Assembly: GCF_002379585.1 (NCBI RefSeq)
Contig: NZ_DFUE01000010.1
Location: forward strand, 121,722-143,748
Direction of reading: 5' to 3'
Source of the DNA: Pseudomonas sp. UBA4194
GTDB lineage: Bacteria > Pseudomonadota > Gammaproteobacteria > Pseudomonadales > Pseudomonadaceae
DNA length: 22,027 bases
Below are positions 22,010 to 22,027 of the stretch, piece after piece; the first letter of the stretch is position 1, and each line of letters starts with the position of its first letter. The notes beneath the pieces were generated by a model. It was not told where the DNA came from, did no database searches, and worked only from the letters and a program-made list of their open reading frames with translations. The position numbers and the translations under genes were made by a program.

Positions 22010-22027
22010 CCCCCCCCCTCCCCCCCC
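22010..22027. repeat. Poly-C tract at the window edge
   Basis: Nine C, one T and eight C run to the last base. Either a natural homopolymer upstream of the oscA control region or a low-quality assembly edge. Confidence 0.6.

Overview
The window looks like chromosomal DNA of a Pseudomonas from the fluorescens/putida side of the genus. It has high GC and core genes whose sequence and grouping are typical of Pseudomonas: rppH-ptsP divergent from a HAD-IB phosphatase, ilvA divergent from rpiA, and oscA-sbp-cysT-cysW-cysA. The junctions are littered with short GC-rich REP palindromes of the Pseudomonas type. I see no rRNA, tRNA, CRISPR array, phage gene or transposase gene.

Layout. (1) 1-8765 is housekeeping: a 2-hydroxyacid dehydrogenase (GhrA type), ptsP and rppH (nitrogen-PTS enzyme I and RNA pyrophosphohydrolase), a HAD-IB phosphatase, a DUF2269 membrane protein, threonine dehydratase ilvA, ribose-5-phosphate isomerase rpiA and a class I SAM methyltransferase. 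(2) 8810-14066 (minus strand) is a three-gene RND efflux operon with two lipoprotein adaptors and one pump, the arrangement of TriABC. (3) 14303-16769 (minus strand) is a short operon: a small serine hydrolase, an SfnR-like sigma-54 activator that lacks a DNA-binding domain, and an orphan MetQ/NlpA binding protein. (4) 17023-17547 is a plus-strand Mpo1-like (DUF962) membrane protein. (5) 17806-21889 (minus strand) is the sulfate-uptake operon oscA-sbp-cysT-cysW-cysA, with an AT-rich upstream region holding an inverted repeat at the right edge.

Regions 3 and 5 form a sulfur-acquisition neighbourhood. Sbp (336 aa) and OscA (60 aa) contain no sulfur amino acid beyond the initiator Met, and the 313-aa SfnR-like protein has no internal Met and one Cys. 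I read this as sulfur sparing in proteins made during sulfur starvation. It ties the hydrolase/activator/MetQ operon to the same physiology, although its substrate is unknown.

The main non-coding theme is REP-like repeats. Two families occupy all four convergent gene junctions. Two tandem arrays with a period of about 79 bp follow ilvA and the Mpo1-like gene. A large palindrome sits between sbp and cysT. A degenerate REP pair is embedded in the coding sequence of the triB signal peptide. The most interesting items are the DNA-binding-domain-less, sulfur-poor activator and its operon, and the REP-derived signal peptide. The window starts on a REP and ends in a poly-C tract, which may be assembly edges.
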